64,000 bases of DNA. Origin: an uncultured Pseudothermotoga sp. GTDB taxonomy: Bacteria; Thermotogota; Thermotogae; Thermotogales; DSM-5069. The stretch lies in contig CALKJI010000013.1 in the NCBI GenBank assembly GCA_937995655.1, positions 1 to 64,000 on the forward strand, written 5' to 3'. The notes below the pieces were generated by a model. That model searched no databases and was not told the DNA's origin. It saw nothing but the letters and a program-made list of their open reading frames with translations. The translations under genes and the position numbers were made by a program. Every line of letters starts with the position of its first letter. Position 1 is the first letter of the stretch. This document shows, piece by piece, positions 51,792 through 61,456 of the stretch.

Positions 51792-53953
51792 GAAAGTTGA
51801 GGAACTTCTTCCCCGTTTCCGTGTGGTATGGTCCCGAAAGATCAAGAGCGCCAATGGTTGCGAAGATCAAATCTTTGAAAGATGTGGAAAAAGACATTCA
51901 GAAGATAAAATCGCTTGGTTTCAATGCTGTGAGATTCTGGTACGATTGGGCTGCAGCAGAGCCAGAGCCTGATCTTTGGGATTTTTCTACAATAGAGGCT
52001 CTTTTGTCCATAACAGATAAGTTAAAGATTCATGCAATAGTCCAAGTATACACAGATTCCGCACCAAACTGGGTAGAACGAGATCATCCAGATTCTTTAT
52101 TTGTTGACAGATCTGGTTTAGTAATTCACTCACAGGCATCGCCTGGCTATTGTTCAGATCATCCAGTGGTAAGAAGGCATATAGAACAGTTTCTTGAAAG
52201 ACTCGCCAAGGTTGTGTCTTCACATGAGTCTTTTTACGCATGGGATATTTGGTCAGAGCCCCACATTGTTCAATGGTCTTGGGTTGACTACATTAAAGAT
52301 CCCTGGTTCTGTTACTGTAAAAATTCTCAAAATAGATTTATTAGTTGGCTCAATGAAAAATACAAGACGATTGACGCATTGAATGAAGCATGGTACAGAA
52401 CACACAAAAGTTGGGAAGAGGTAGTCGCTCCAAGGTACGTTTCCTTGTCGAGTTTCAGAGACTTACTCGATTGGATTGAATTCAATATCGAAAAGATAGC
52501 ACAAGACCTTGAATGGAAGACTAAACTCCTACGCAAGGGTGACAAAGATCATTTGATATCAAGCCACGCTGCAATATCGAGCGTGTATGGAATACCAGGG
52601 ATAGGTTATGGTGCATCAGATGATTGGCGACTTTCAGAAAAGGTTGACGTGTGGGGTACATCTTTCTATCCAAAACACACAGGTTCATGGATGCCACTGA
52701 AGGCTCATCACATGGGTGTAGCATTAGATGCTAGCAGGTCTTCATGCGAAAGCCGAGGAAAACCTTTCTGGATAGGAGAACTTCAGACAGGCCACGGTGT
52801 TACGGGAATGCGGCTTGGAGAACCTGTAGATGAACTGGATGTTGAGCGTTGGGCATGGCTCGCTGTTTCGAGGAATGCAAAGGGACTGAACTATTATGCA
52901 TGGTTACCAATGAGCTGTGGCTATGAAATCTCTGGATTTGGTTTGGCAAACTATGATGGATCAGTAAATGAACGTGCTTTGGCAGCTGGTAAGGTAGCAA
53001 GAATAATCACAGAAAACATGGATATATTTATTAACTCAAAAGCTACCCCAGCACAGGTTGCAATACTTTACAATATCGAAGCTCATAAAGCTTTAGCCTG
53101 CCTTAGGGCTGAGAGCGCTGAAGTGATTCGAAAGGACATCTTTGGCATTTACAAATCTTTGATGAACCTTGGACTCAATGTTGATTTTCTGCATCTGACA
53201 GATTTTAGGGGAGATCTTTCAAGATACAAGGTCATTTTTCTTCCATTTTCAATTGCTTTGGATGAAAAGGCTGCAGAAGCAATAGATGATTATATATCAC
53301 ATGGTGGAACTGTTGTTGCAGATGGACGTCTGGCATGGATGAAAGCAGATGGAACTTTGTGCGAAAAAATTCCAGGCTTGGGGCTAGACAAAATCTTTGG
53401 TTGTGAGGAACTTTGGATGAAAGAAGTGAAAAAGCAAACAACACTTGAGTTTAACGGATTAAAGCTTTCGACATATAGATATATATCTGTTTATAAAACT
53501 CTAGGTGGTAAAACGATTGCGACGTGCGAAAACAACCCCGTGATAGTTAAGAACAATCATAACTCAGGAACGGCATTCATGATTGGGACATTGATAGGTG
53601 CTGGTTATGAAGAAACAGGGAACCTGAACAATCTTGATCTGATCAAAGAAATAATCTTAGAGTCCGGTGTAAAACAGCAGTACTACGTAGAATGTAAGCA
53701 AGGTAACTTAGAAGATATTGAAATAAGAAGTTCATCGTCTTCTGAGAATGGCTTAGTTTACCTTTTTAACCACGGAAATACAGAGTCTGTTTTTGACGCC
53801 TCTATATCGCACGATGTATTTGGCAAATCTTTCAAAGAAGCTATTTGCCTGAATCTTTCGAAAACTTTGATGTTTGAAGATGATGGAAAATCTGCAATTT
53901 TGAAAAATGTGAGCTTGAACCCAGGGCAAACAATGGTTGTTCTACTCAAATGA
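51788..53953 (+). CDS. GH42-like glycoside hydrolase (beta-galactosidase family)
   Basis: 721 residues, near the usual GH42 length. TIM barrel with acid/base Glu in WDIWSEPHIVQW and nucleophile Glu in FWIGELQTGHG; a flavodoxin-like trimerisation domain (from about 415, VAILYNIEAHKAL, FLPFSIALDEKAAEAIDDYI, GGTVVADGR) follows. No signal peptide, so it acts on oligosaccharides after import. GTG 51788 overlaps the SIS stop (GTGA); TTG 51797 would be better spaced from AAGGAG. The true linkage may be beta-galactosidic or other. Confidence 0.85.
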   Translation: MRKLRNFFPVSVWYGPERSRAPMVAKIKSLKDVEKDIQKIKSLGFNAVRFWYDWAAAEPEPDLWDFSTIEALLSITDKLKIHAIVQVYTDSAPNWVERDHPDSLFVDRSGLVIHSQASPGYCSDHPVVRRHIEQFLERLAKVVSSHESFYAWDIWSEPHIVQWSWVDYIKDPWFCYCKNSQNRFISWLNEKYKTIDALNEAWYRTHKSWEEVVAPRYVSLSSFRDLLDWIEFNIEKIAQDLEWKTKLLRKGDKDHLISSHAAISSVYGIPGIGYGASDDWRLSEKVDVWGTSFYPKHTGSWMPLKAHHMGVALDASRSSCESRGKPFWIGELQTGHGVTGMRLGEPVDELDVERWAWLAVSRNAKGLNYYAWLPMSCGYEISGFGLANYDGSVNERALAAGKVARIITENMDIFINSKATPAQVAILYNIEAHKALACLRAESAEVIRKDIFGIYKSLMNLGLNVDFLHLTDFRGDLSRYKVIFLPFSIALDEKAAEAIDDYISHGGTVVADGRLAWMKADGTLCEKIPGLGLDKIFGCEELWMKEVKKQTTLEFNGLKLSTYRYISVYKTLGGKTIATCENNPVIVKNNHNSGTAFMIGTLIGAGYEETGNLNNLDLIKEIILESGVKQQYYVECKQGNLEDIEIRSSSSSENGLVYLFNHGNTESVFDASISHDVFGKSFKEAICLNLSKTLMFEDDGKSAILKNVSLNPGQTMVVLLK

Positions 53954-53984
53954 TTCTAAAACCTTTAGTTAGGAGGGGTGAAGG

Positions 53985-55277
53985 ATGAGAAAGTCATCGA
54001 TTATTTTTTTCGTGGCAATTTTGAGTCTTCTCAGTGTTGCTGGTTTGGCAAAAAGTAAGCTGATCTTTGCCGTTCACTGGTCAGATTATCAAGTTGAAGG
54101 AGTCAAGGACGAAAACGGAAATGTGAAGGTAAAAGGACTCAGACAGTACGTTGAAGAATACCAAAAACTCAACCCGGACATCGAGATTGAGATTCAGTCT
54201 GTTCCGTTCGATGAATACCTAAAACGAATACTCATAAGCCATACCTCCGGTGTAATAGCAGATATTTATGTTCTATACTCGTTGTGGGGCGTACAATTAG
54301 TCGATTCTGGTATACTGGACCAGGTTCCGAAAGACATCATTGAAAAAATCAAGAGTGATTTTGTTAGAGCCGCCATCGACGGTGCCACAATTGACAAAGC
54401 TGTATGGGGTGTCCCAGTAGAAGTTGATAACTATGCTCTTGTGTACAACAAGAAATTACTACAGGAAGCAGGATTCAATCAGCCTCCAAAGACATGGGAA
54501 GAATTGGTTCAAATGGCACCAAAGCTCACAAAAAGAAACCCTGATGGTACAATCGCACAATATGGCTTTGCTTTCCTTTCAGGTTGGGACTCCGCCGTTG
54601 TGCATCCATACCTTGCACTTCTGTACAGCAACGGTGGAAGATTTTTCACAGACGATTTTACAGAGTGTCTACTCACATCAAAAGAGGCAGTTGAGGCTTT
54701 GGAAGCTCAATTGAAACTCTTCAAAAATGGTGCTACCGATCCAGCAGCAAGCGTATGGAACTTTCCGGCTGGTAAAATCGCCATGATGATAATGGCCCCT
54801 TGGTATGAAACATCTTTGAAATTGGGATTGAAAGATCAATATGAACAAACAGTAGGTGTGGCACCAATACCTTACTTGAAAAAACCCGCAACAACAGGAT
54901 ACACCTGGTTTATAGCAGTTGACAGTGCTTCAAAAAACAAGAAAGCAGCCTGGGATTTCATCAGATGGATGACTCTACAAAATGCAGGTGGTTTTACAAG
55001 AATGGGAGAACTGATGGCAAAGAACATAGGTGCTATTCCACCAAACAAAATGGACATTGGCTTCTTCAAAACTGAACTCGATGATCTTTACACCTCTGTT
55101 TTTGTCAAAGAACTGGACAATACCTATCAAGAACCCAACGTAGCACAAGGACAGGAGATCAAAACGATATTGATGAGAGAAATCATAGAAGCTTGGAATG
55201 GACGTAAGACTGCCGAAAAGGCACTGAGCGACGCAAAAACAAAGATAGACAAGATACTTGCTGAGTTCTACAAATGA
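53985..55277 (+). CDS. Sugar ABC transporter substrate-binding protein (family 1)
   Basis: 430 residues: signal peptide to about 22 (SVAGLA), then cluster-D fold with PDIEIEIQSVPFDEYLKRIL, DIYVLYSLWGVQLVDSGIL, NYALVYNKKLLQEAGFNQPPKTWEEL and FPAGKIAMMIMAPW. Binds an oligosaccharide in the periplasm. AGGAGGGGTG lies before the ATG. It directly follows the glycosidase in the gntR operon. Confidence 0.92.
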   Translation: MRKSSIIFFVAILSLLSVAGLAKSKLIFAVHWSDYQVEGVKDENGNVKVKGLRQYVEEYQKLNPDIEIEIQSVPFDEYLKRILISHTSGVIADIYVLYSLWGVQLVDSGILDQVPKDIIEKIKSDFVRAAIDGATIDKAVWGVPVEVDNYALVYNKKLLQEAGFNQPPKTWEELVQMAPKLTKRNPDGTIAQYGFAFLSGWDSAVVHPYLALLYSNGGRFFTDDFTECLLTSKEAVEALEAQLKLFKNGATDPAASVWNFPAGKIAMMIMAPWYETSLKLGLKDQYEQTVGVAPIPYLKKPATTGYTWFIAVDSASKNKKAAWDFIRWMTLQNAGGFTRMGELMAKNIGAIPPNKMDIGFFKTELDDLYTSVFVKELDNTYQEPNVAQGQEIKTILMREIIEAWNGRKTAEKALSDAKTKIDKILAEFYK

Positions 55278-55292
55278 AGGGAGTTCTCAACG

Positions 55293-56207
55293 TTGACCAA
55301 CAAGAAAATTTTCAGCAGGCACAGATCATTTGAAAGAAATATGGGGGCGGGGTATTTATTCCTTGCCCCTGCTTTGATCTTTTATTCTTTATTCTTTGTT
55401 TATCCAGTATTATTTTCTTTCACAGTGTCCACAAAAAGATGGAACATGTTGATTCCTCTTTCACGCGCAAGAAATGTTGGATTTTCAGAGTATGCTTATT
55501 TACTCAAGGATGAAATGTTCCTGGGAGTATTTAAGAATACGTTGTTGTATGCTATCATAACAGTTTCTTTTACGATAATTATCGCCCTTGTATTGGCTGT
55601 GTTGATAAACAACGCGAAATTTTCTGTGCTGTGGCGATTCATATACTTTGCACCGGTTGTTACTCCACAAGTCGCTATAGGTACGATCTGGGGGTATCTT
55701 TATAGGCCAAGCAATGGATTGTTGAATTCCATACTGGGTTTATTTGGTTTCAAGCCTGTGTATTGGTTAACTGATCCAAATATAGCTCTTTTTTCAATAA
55801 TGGCCACAGCAGTTTGGGCTGGTACAGGTGGTTCGATGTTGATAATCACAGCTGGTTTGAAAAATATACCTCAGGATTACTATGATGCCGCAAGAATCGA
55901 TGGAGCCGGTCCTTTCAAACAATTTCTTCATATCACTGTACCTCTTTTATCACCAACATTACTCTTTCTTACAGCAACAGGCTTTATAGGCGCATGGCAA
56001 GTGTTTGACTTACCGTTCACGATGGGGAGAAATGCACCTGCAAAAAGTGTAATGACTGTTTCTTGGTATGTCTACGAAACAGCCTTTCAATCATTGAGAA
56101 TGGGAAGAGCATCTGCAGGAGCCTTTTTGCTCTTCTGTGTAATCTTTGCCTTTACTTTGTTCATCCTCTGGATTTTCAAGCGTGGAGGTATCAAGGGATA
56201 TGAATAA
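55293..56207 (+). CDS. Sugar ABC transporter permease, MalF/UgpA-like
   Basis: 304 residues, about six membrane helices and EAA loop AARIDGAGPFKQFLHITVPLL. TTG 55293 with AAGGGAG upstream. No ATPase gene is in the operon, so a shared MsmX-type ATPase elsewhere must serve this importer. Confidence 0.92.
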   Translation: MTNKKIFSRHRSFERNMGAGYLFLAPALIFYSLFFVYPVLFSFTVSTKRWNMLIPLSRARNVGFSEYAYLLKDEMFLGVFKNTLLYAIITVSFTIIIALVLAVLINNAKFSVLWRFIYFAPVVTPQVAIGTIWGYLYRPSNGLLNSILGLFGFKPVYWLTDPNIALFSIMATAVWAGTGGSMLIITAGLKNIPQDYYDAARIDGAGPFKQFLHITVPLLSPTLLFLTATGFIGAWQVFDLPFTMGRNAPAKSVMTVSWYVYETAFQSLRMGRASAGAFLLFCVIFAFTLFILWIFKRGGIKGYE

Positions 56208-57045
56208 AAAAATGATGAGAGTCATCCTCGAGATAATAAGATACACAGTCATAGTTTTTGGTGCATTCTGGATGGTTCTACCCTTTTTCTGGCTTTTCTC
56301 GGCATCCCTGATGACACCACAAGAGTTGATGTCTGACATACCAAAGTGGTTACCTGAAAAGCCACAATGGAACAACTATCTGCAAGTTTTGAAAAGAGTA
56401 CCAATCTTTACCTATTACAAGAACAGTTTAGTGGTGGCTGGTTCCGTTACTTTTCTCGTTCTCTTCACCAGTTCGATGGCTGGTTATGCCTTTGCAAAAC
56501 TTAGATTTTGCGGAAGAAGAATTCTGTTCAATTTTGTTTTATCAACCATGATGTTTCCTGTTTTCATATTCTTGATACCTGTGTACTATCTTATGAAATT
56601 GTTTGGTTGGCTCAACAGCTATTTGGCTCTGATCGTTCCCTTTGCAGTTAGTGGTTATGGCATATTTCTTATGAGACAATTTGTCATGACTATACCTGAT
56701 GAACTTCTTGATTGTGCGAGATTGGATGGTGCGAAGGAATTCAAAATCTACTCTGTAATCATCCTGCCTTTGTTGAAACCAGCTTTAGCTACCCTGGCAA
56801 TACTCACCTTCATTGGACAATGGAATTCCTTTCTCTGGCCTCTGATAGTCACCTCTACTGCTCAGAGATTCATGACACTGCCCGTTGGGATATCCAGGCT
56901 TTCCCTTGCATTTTCTACAGCCGAGACGCAACATTTGATAATAACAGCCCTCGTCTATCAAGTTGTTCCCATGGTAATCATGTTCCTGTATTTACAAAGA
57001 TACTATGTAAAAGGCTTCGTGCTCAGCGGATTTTCAAATCTGTGA
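56200..57045 (+). CDS. Sugar ABC transporter permease, MalG/UgpE-like
   Basis: 281 residues, six helices and EAA loop CARLDGAKEFKIYSVIILPLL. ATG 56200 overlaps the previous stop by eight bases with GGAGG upstream; the longer open frame to 56146 is read-through. Last gene of the gntR operon. Confidence 0.92.
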   Translation: MNKKMMRVILEIIRYTVIVFGAFWMVLPFFWLFSASLMTPQELMSDIPKWLPEKPQWNNYLQVLKRVPIFTYYKNSLVVAGSVTFLVLFTSSMAGYAFAKLRFCGRRILFNFVLSTMMFPVFIFLIPVYYLMKLFGWLNSYLALIVPFAVSGYGIFLMRQFVMTIPDELLDCARLDGAKEFKIYSVIILPLLKPALATLAILTFIGQWNSFLWPLIVTSTAQRFMTLPVGISRLSLAFSTAETQHLIITALVYQVVPMVIMFLYLQRYYVKGFVLSGFSNL

Positions 57046-57069
57046 TCAACATCAAAACCACTCAAAGTG

Positions 57070-57075
57070 TATAAT
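57070..57075 (+). promoter_or_regulatory. Candidate -10 element of the M24-SDH operon
   Basis: TATAAT eight bases before GTG 57084. The -35 is weak. If used, the message would start at or next to the start codon. Confidence 0.45.
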
Positions 57076-57083
57076 TTACTCGG

Positions 57084-58214
57084 GTGATGATAATGTTAAA
57101 GGCTTTGTTCAGAGAAAGGGTTCAGTTAATCAGAGACTTTGTTAAAAAGAGAGGTTTCGATGGTCTTCTTCTGAGTAGGTGTGATAATTTTTCATGGTTT
57201 ACTTTTGGGGCAAGAAACCACATCACATTGAACACAGAGGTTGGTGTAGCACATATCTTTGTAAATAATGAAAGCGTTTATATCTTCACGGACAATATCG
57301 AAAGAAAGCGTATCGAGAAGGAAGAGCTTTGTGAAGATTTATTGTCTGAAATCGATTTTGGAGAATATATTTGGTCGAAAAACATGATGGATGTTTTAAA
57401 GCCGTTCATCACTGGCAAAAAGATCATTTCTGACACAGGAATGTTAGAAACAACTAACTTAGGAGACGAGATCAAGCCATTTAGGTTTGTGATGAGCACA
57501 ATAGAACTTGAGCAATACACAGATCTTGGTAGAATTTGCGATGAAGTTTTGAACAGGAAAATGAAGGAACTGAGACCTGATATGACCGAACTTGAGGTCC
57601 AGGGGATCATATACAACGCTTTGGCAAAAGAAAACATCGAACCTATCTTTGTCATGGTAAGTGGAGAAGAGAGCGCGAAACTTTATAGGCACAATCTGCC
57701 CAGAAATGTGAGGCTGGGGAAAAAGGTTTTTGTGAGTATCTGTGCGCGCAAAAAAGGTTTGGTAGTTTCCATGACAAGATCTGTACTCTTTGAAAAAGAT
57801 CAAAGTTTACTTGATCAACACAAACAAAATTGTTATGTAGATGCAATAGCAATTTCAAATTCAAAACCTGGTGTCAAGTTGAATTATGTTTTTGAAAAGA
57901 TCAAAGAAGCTTATGCCGAGGTAGGTAGACCTTACGAATGGATGCTTCACCATCAGGGTGGTCTTGCTGGTTATAAAGCAAGAGAGATAATAGCCAACGA
58001 ATCTACGATCTATGAGTTGAAGGTTGGAAATGTCCTTGCTTGGAACCCAACGATTACAGGCACAAAATCGGAAGACACCATAGCACTGACAAACGAAGGA
58101 ATGAAAATCATAAGTTATTTCGAAAACAGTGACTGGCCCTGCGTCGAGTTCAAAATGAATGGTCTGTCCATCAAAAGGCCTGATTTACTGGTTGTTTCAA
58201 AGAAGGTGATATGA
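57084..58214 (+). CDS. M24-fold (creatinase/prolidase) protein lacking metal ligands
   Basis: 376 residues: N-terminal creatinase domain (1-140; GFDGLLLSRCDNFSWFTFGARN) and a pita-bread C-terminal domain. Compared with M24 metallopeptidases the first Asp is Ser218 (VSICARKKG), the second Ser229 (VSMTRSV), His290 remains (HHQGG), the first Glu is Asn321 (WNPTITG) and the second Glu330 remains (KSEDTIAL). It therefore should not bind the two metals and may be a creatinase-like hydrolase or non-catalytic. Start may be GTG 57084, ATG 57087 or ATG 57093. Coupled to the next gene. Confidence 0.75.
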   Translation: MMIMLKALFRERVQLIRDFVKKRGFDGLLLSRCDNFSWFTFGARNHITLNTEVGVAHIFVNNESVYIFTDNIERKRIEKEELCEDLLSEIDFGEYIWSKNMMDVLKPFITGKKIISDTGMLETTNLGDEIKPFRFVMSTIELEQYTDLGRICDEVLNRKMKELRPDMTELEVQGIIYNALAKENIEPIFVMVSGEESAKLYRHNLPRNVRLGKKVFVSICARKKGLVVSMTRSVLFEKDQSLLDQHKQNCYVDAIAISNSKPGVKLNYVFEKIKEAYAEVGRPYEWMLHHQGGLAGYKAREIIANESTIYELKVGNVLAWNPTITGTKSEDTIALTNEGMKIISYFENSDWPCVEFKMNGLSIKRPDLLVVSKKVI

Positions 58215-59065
58215 TGTGGTCATCATTCATATTTGAGATATTTTGGATGGTTCTGATTCTGAGTTTCTTCATACCATTTGTTCGTGCAAATATGCAAAGA
58301 TCTACCAGAGAAGCACTTATAAGACAACTTGAAGTCAAAAGAAAGAGTCGTGTCATCACTCTGATACACAGACAAGAATCGATGAGCTTTTTCGGCTTGA
58401 CCTTTGGAAGGTACATAAACATTGAAGATTCTGAAGACATATTGAGAGCGATCAAATTGACCCCCGAAAACATGCCAATAGATATCGTTCTTCACACACC
58501 TGGTGGCCTTGTGTTGGCTGCCGAACAGATTGCAAGGGCATTGGTCAGGCACAAAGGCAAAGTAACAGTCTTTGTACCTCATTATGCCATGTCGGGTGGA
58601 ACACTCATAGCGCTTGCAGCAGATGAAATAGTTATGGATCCAAATGCCGTGCTCGGTCCACTTGATCCGCAGATTGGTGGCTATCCAGCACCGTCCATTT
58701 TAAGTGTTGTCGAAAAAAAGAGCATCAACGAAATAGACGATGAGACATTGATACTCGCAGATGTTGCCAAGAAAGCCATAGATCAAGTGAAAGATTTTGT
58801 CAGCTGTCTGCTAAAAGAAAAAATTAACGAAGAAAAAGCTAACGAACTTGCACAAATTCTGACGAGCGGAAAATGGACTCACGACTATCCAATAACTATC
58901 GAAGTTCTTAAGAGTATGGGACTGCCTGTTTCCGATCAAATGCCAGAAGAAGTGTACCAGCTCATGAATTTGTACAAACAGACCGAGCAACGAAGGCCAT
59001 CGGTACAGTATATCCCCGCGCCATATAAAAGCAGTGAGCAAAACAGTAAATCAATAAGATTTTGA
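58211..59065 (+). CDS. SDH-family ClpP-class membrane serine protease
   Basis: 284 residues: N-terminal membrane helix (about 4-24), then the ClpP/crotonase fold with IDIVLHTPGGLVLAAEQIA and nucleophile Ser128 (HYAMSGGTLIALAADEIVMD), NAVLGPLDPQIGG. This is the SDH_protease (SppA-like) family, presumed to degrade membrane or signal peptides. ATG 58211 overlaps the M24-like gene in ATGA. Its C-terminus is Ser/Gln-rich with no clear domain. Confidence 0.85.
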   Translation: MMWSSFIFEIFWMVLILSFFIPFVRANMQRSTREALIRQLEVKRKSRVITLIHRQESMSFFGLTFGRYINIEDSEDILRAIKLTPENMPIDIVLHTPGGLVLAAEQIARALVRHKGKVTVFVPHYAMSGGTLIALAADEIVMDPNAVLGPLDPQIGGYPAPSILSVVEKKSINEIDDETLILADVAKKAIDQVKDFVSCLLKEKINEEKANELAQILTSGKWTHDYPITIEVLKSMGLPVSDQMPEEVYQLMNLYKQTEQRRPSVQYIPAPYKSSEQNSKSIRF

Positions 59066-60994
59066 TCACCAAGAACGAGTGTCTTTCATTCTTTCCCAAA
59101 GATCTCGTGCAAGTTCTGGTGAACTTTGATGAAGAGCACTCAAAAGATCCAGTATCATAGAGTTGCTCATACGTTCTGTTAATTTCAAAAGAGAATCAAG
59201 TGTCAACTTTCCTTCATTGATCCATTGTAAGATTCTTTCCACATCCAAGGTTGGCATGACGTATGTGCTCTTCTTATCGATAATTGGCTGCTGAACTTGC
59301 CAATTTGGGAGAATACCTTTGTATGGATAAGAAGCAATGATCTTAGCCCAAACGGGTGCTGCATTGACACCACCAGTCAGATTCTGCCCATCCACCGCGA
59401 CAGCAAGAATGATCTGGCTGTCTCCTCCGATGAACCAGGCGGTTTTCTCAGAAGTGCCGGTCTTACCGGCAACAGGCACTTTTTGTTTTGCATAGACACC
59501 TGTACCTTGATCAACAACACGCTTCATAGTGCTGAGAAGTAAACTACTTGCAACTATCGTACTGTTCTTCCTGGCTCTAATTACATTCAAGACCTTGGGA
59601 GATGCCCTATAGATAATTCGCCCATAAGGATCTTCAATGGCGTCTATTATATAAGGTTGAAGAACTACCCCACCATTGAAAATTGCAGCGTAACACTTTA
59701 AAATCTCTTCTGGAGCACTTTCGATCGTGCCAAGAGAAATTGTCAAATCATTTGGATAATAACCATTGAGTTTCATTTCCTTTTGAAAAAACTGAACGAC
59801 CTTGTCTTTTCCCAGTTGCATGAAAAGATTCACAGAAGGTATATTTCTTGATTCTATCAATGCTTGAGCCATAGTGACCGATCCTTTGTATTGTTTATCG
59901 AAATTTTCTGGTGTCCAATCACCTATTTTGATAGGCAAATCAGCGAGCTGATTTTCCAAATTCCAACCTTCCAACAGCGCCAAGTAGTAATACAGAGTTT
60001 TTACAGCTGAACCAAGTTGTCTTTTACCTTCTGGATAGGTCAACCCGACTCCTTTGTATGCGAGTATGGCACCAGTGAAAGGATCTATAGCTTCAGCAAC
60101 GGTATTTTGCTCTAGCTGAATTGAATTTTTCATCAGCGTTGGATCAAGCGTTGTGTAGATACGATAACCTTGCCTGACTTCATCCAACCCAAAACCTATT
60201 GTCTTCAGTTCTCTTACAACTCTCCAAAAGACTTCTTCGTCCAGATTCTTCCTCGGTCTGTCAATAAAAGTTAGTTTATCTATCGCTGACAGCTCTTTTT
60301 CGTAATTTTCATGAGTCAGGTACCCTTCCCTCAACATTGCCAGCAAGACCGTCTTTGCTTTCTTTTTGGAAAGTTCAGCATCTCTAAAGGGATTATAGTT
60401 TTCGGGAGATCTTATAGTTCCCACAAGAATAGCACTTTCCTGAAGATCTACATTAGAAAGATCCTTCCCAAAATAATAACTACAAGCACTGGCGAGTCCA
60501 TACAAACCATTTCCCATGTAAACGGAGTTTAAATACATCTGCAAAATTTCATCTTTCGTACGCACTCTCTCAAGCCATAGAGCAATGAAAGCTTCTTTGA
60601 TTTTTCTCTCCCACGTTCTTTCAAAGGACAGATAGAGCGTTCTTGCAAGCTGCTGAGTGATAGTACTTGCTCCTTCATTGATTGAAAGGGTCGAAAGATT
60701 CCTAACAAGAGCCCTTACTATCCCTTCAAGATCAACACCGATATGTGACATGAAGTTTTTGTCTTCAGAAGACACAAGTGCATTGACGAGTACCACAGGT
60801 ACCTCAGACAAGTTTTTCCAGAATGTTCTTGAGAGCATTATAGGGGAACCATTATTATAGAACATGATCAAACCAGTTGGGAGATGAGATTCTGGTGAAT
60901 CAAGATCTCTTGTGATCAAGAAGTAGCACAAAAACAATCCCACTAACGATGTTGTCAAACCTATTAAAAAGGCTATTCTTCTCAAAAGTTGCAC
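59066..60994 (-). CDS. Class A penicillin-binding protein (glycosyltransferase-transpeptidase)
   Basis: 642 residues: membrane helix (8-28), GT51 domain with catalytic Glu77 (SSEDKNFMSHIGVD) and GASTITQQLAR (108-118), transpeptidase with Ser329-x-x-Lys332 (GSAVK), Ser382-x-Asn384 (SRN) and Lys511-Thr-Gly (GKTGTSEKTAWFIGG). It polymerises and crosslinks peptidoglycan. The Pro usually before the active Ser is Leu (RQLGSAVK). A helical C-terminal tail follows. It overlaps the upstream ogt by 13 bases and converges with the protease gene with no gap. Confidence 0.92.
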   Translation of the reverse strand: MQLLRRIAFLIGLTTSLVGLFLCYFLITRDLDSPESHLPTGLIMFYNNGSPIMLSRTFWKNLSEVPVVLVNALVSSEDKNFMSHIGVDLEGIVRALVRNLSTLSINEGASTITQQLARTLYLSFERTWERKIKEAFIALWLERVRTKDEILQMYLNSVYMGNGLYGLASACSYYFGKDLSNVDLQESAILVGTIRSPENYNPFRDAELSKKKAKTVLLAMLREGYLTHENYEKELSAIDKLTFIDRPRKNLDEEVFWRVVRELKTIGFGLDEVRQGYRIYTTLDPTLMKNSIQLEQNTVAEAIDPFTGAILAYKGVGLTYPEGKRQLGSAVKTLYYYLALLEGWNLENQLADLPIKIGDWTPENFDKQYKGSVTMAQALIESRNIPSVNLFMQLGKDKVVQFFQKEMKLNGYYPNDLTISLGTIESAPEEILKCYAAIFNGGVVLQPYIIDAIEDPYGRIIYRASPKVLNVIRARKNSTIVASSLLLSTMKRVVDQGTGVYAKQKVPVAGKTGTSEKTAWFIGGDSQIILAVAVDGQNLTGGVNAAPVWAKIIASYPYKGILPNWQVQQPIIDKKSTYVMPTLDVERILQWINEGKLTLDSLLKLTERMSNSMILDLLSALHQSSPELARDLWERMKDTRSW

Positions 60995-61413
60995 CCCTCA
61001 ATCTTGAGCAACATCTTCTTCCATTCTATGCCGCCAGTGAAGCCACCAATCGATTTCTTTGCGACAACTCTGTGGCATGGAAAATAGACAGGTAAAGGAT
61101 TTGCCTTCAAAGCTTGACCTATAGCTCTTGGAGAGGTTTTGAGCTTTTCAGAGAGTTGTTTATAAGTTTCAGTGTGTCCATATGGTATCTCCCTGACCAA
61201 TGTCCATACCTTTTTCTGAAAGGCTGTACCACCCAACTTTACAGGAAAATTAAAACTTTGCCTTCTACCCTGAAGATAATCTTCGATCTGAATTGCTATA
61301 TTCTGATCGATCTTTCCAAAACATTTTTCATTGAATTTTATCTGAGTGACATGACCATTTTCTTCATATACACATATATAGCCACATTCTGTTTCAAAAG
61401 ATTGACAAATCAC
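60982..61413 (-). CDS. ogt: Methylated-DNA--protein-cysteine methyltransferase
   Basis: 143 residues. The suicide cysteine sits in FPCHRVV; YGHTETYKQL and SPRAIGQALKANPLPV form the DNA-binding helix-turn-helix and arginine finger. It repairs O6-alkylguanine in one turnover. A short N-terminal domain is typical of thermophile AGT. Its start lies back-to-back with the P1 peptidase gene, 43 bases apart. Confidence 0.93.
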   Translation of the reverse strand: MICQSFETECGYICVYEENGHVTQIKFNEKCFGKIDQNIAIQIEDYLQGRRQSFNFPVKLGGTAFQKKVWTLVREIPYGHTETYKQLSEKLKTSPRAIGQALKANPLPVYFPCHRVVAKKSIGGFTGGIEWKKMLLKIEGCNF

Positions 61414-61456
61414 AACTCATATCTCCCTTCTGTCATAATATCCTTGGGGTGATCTT

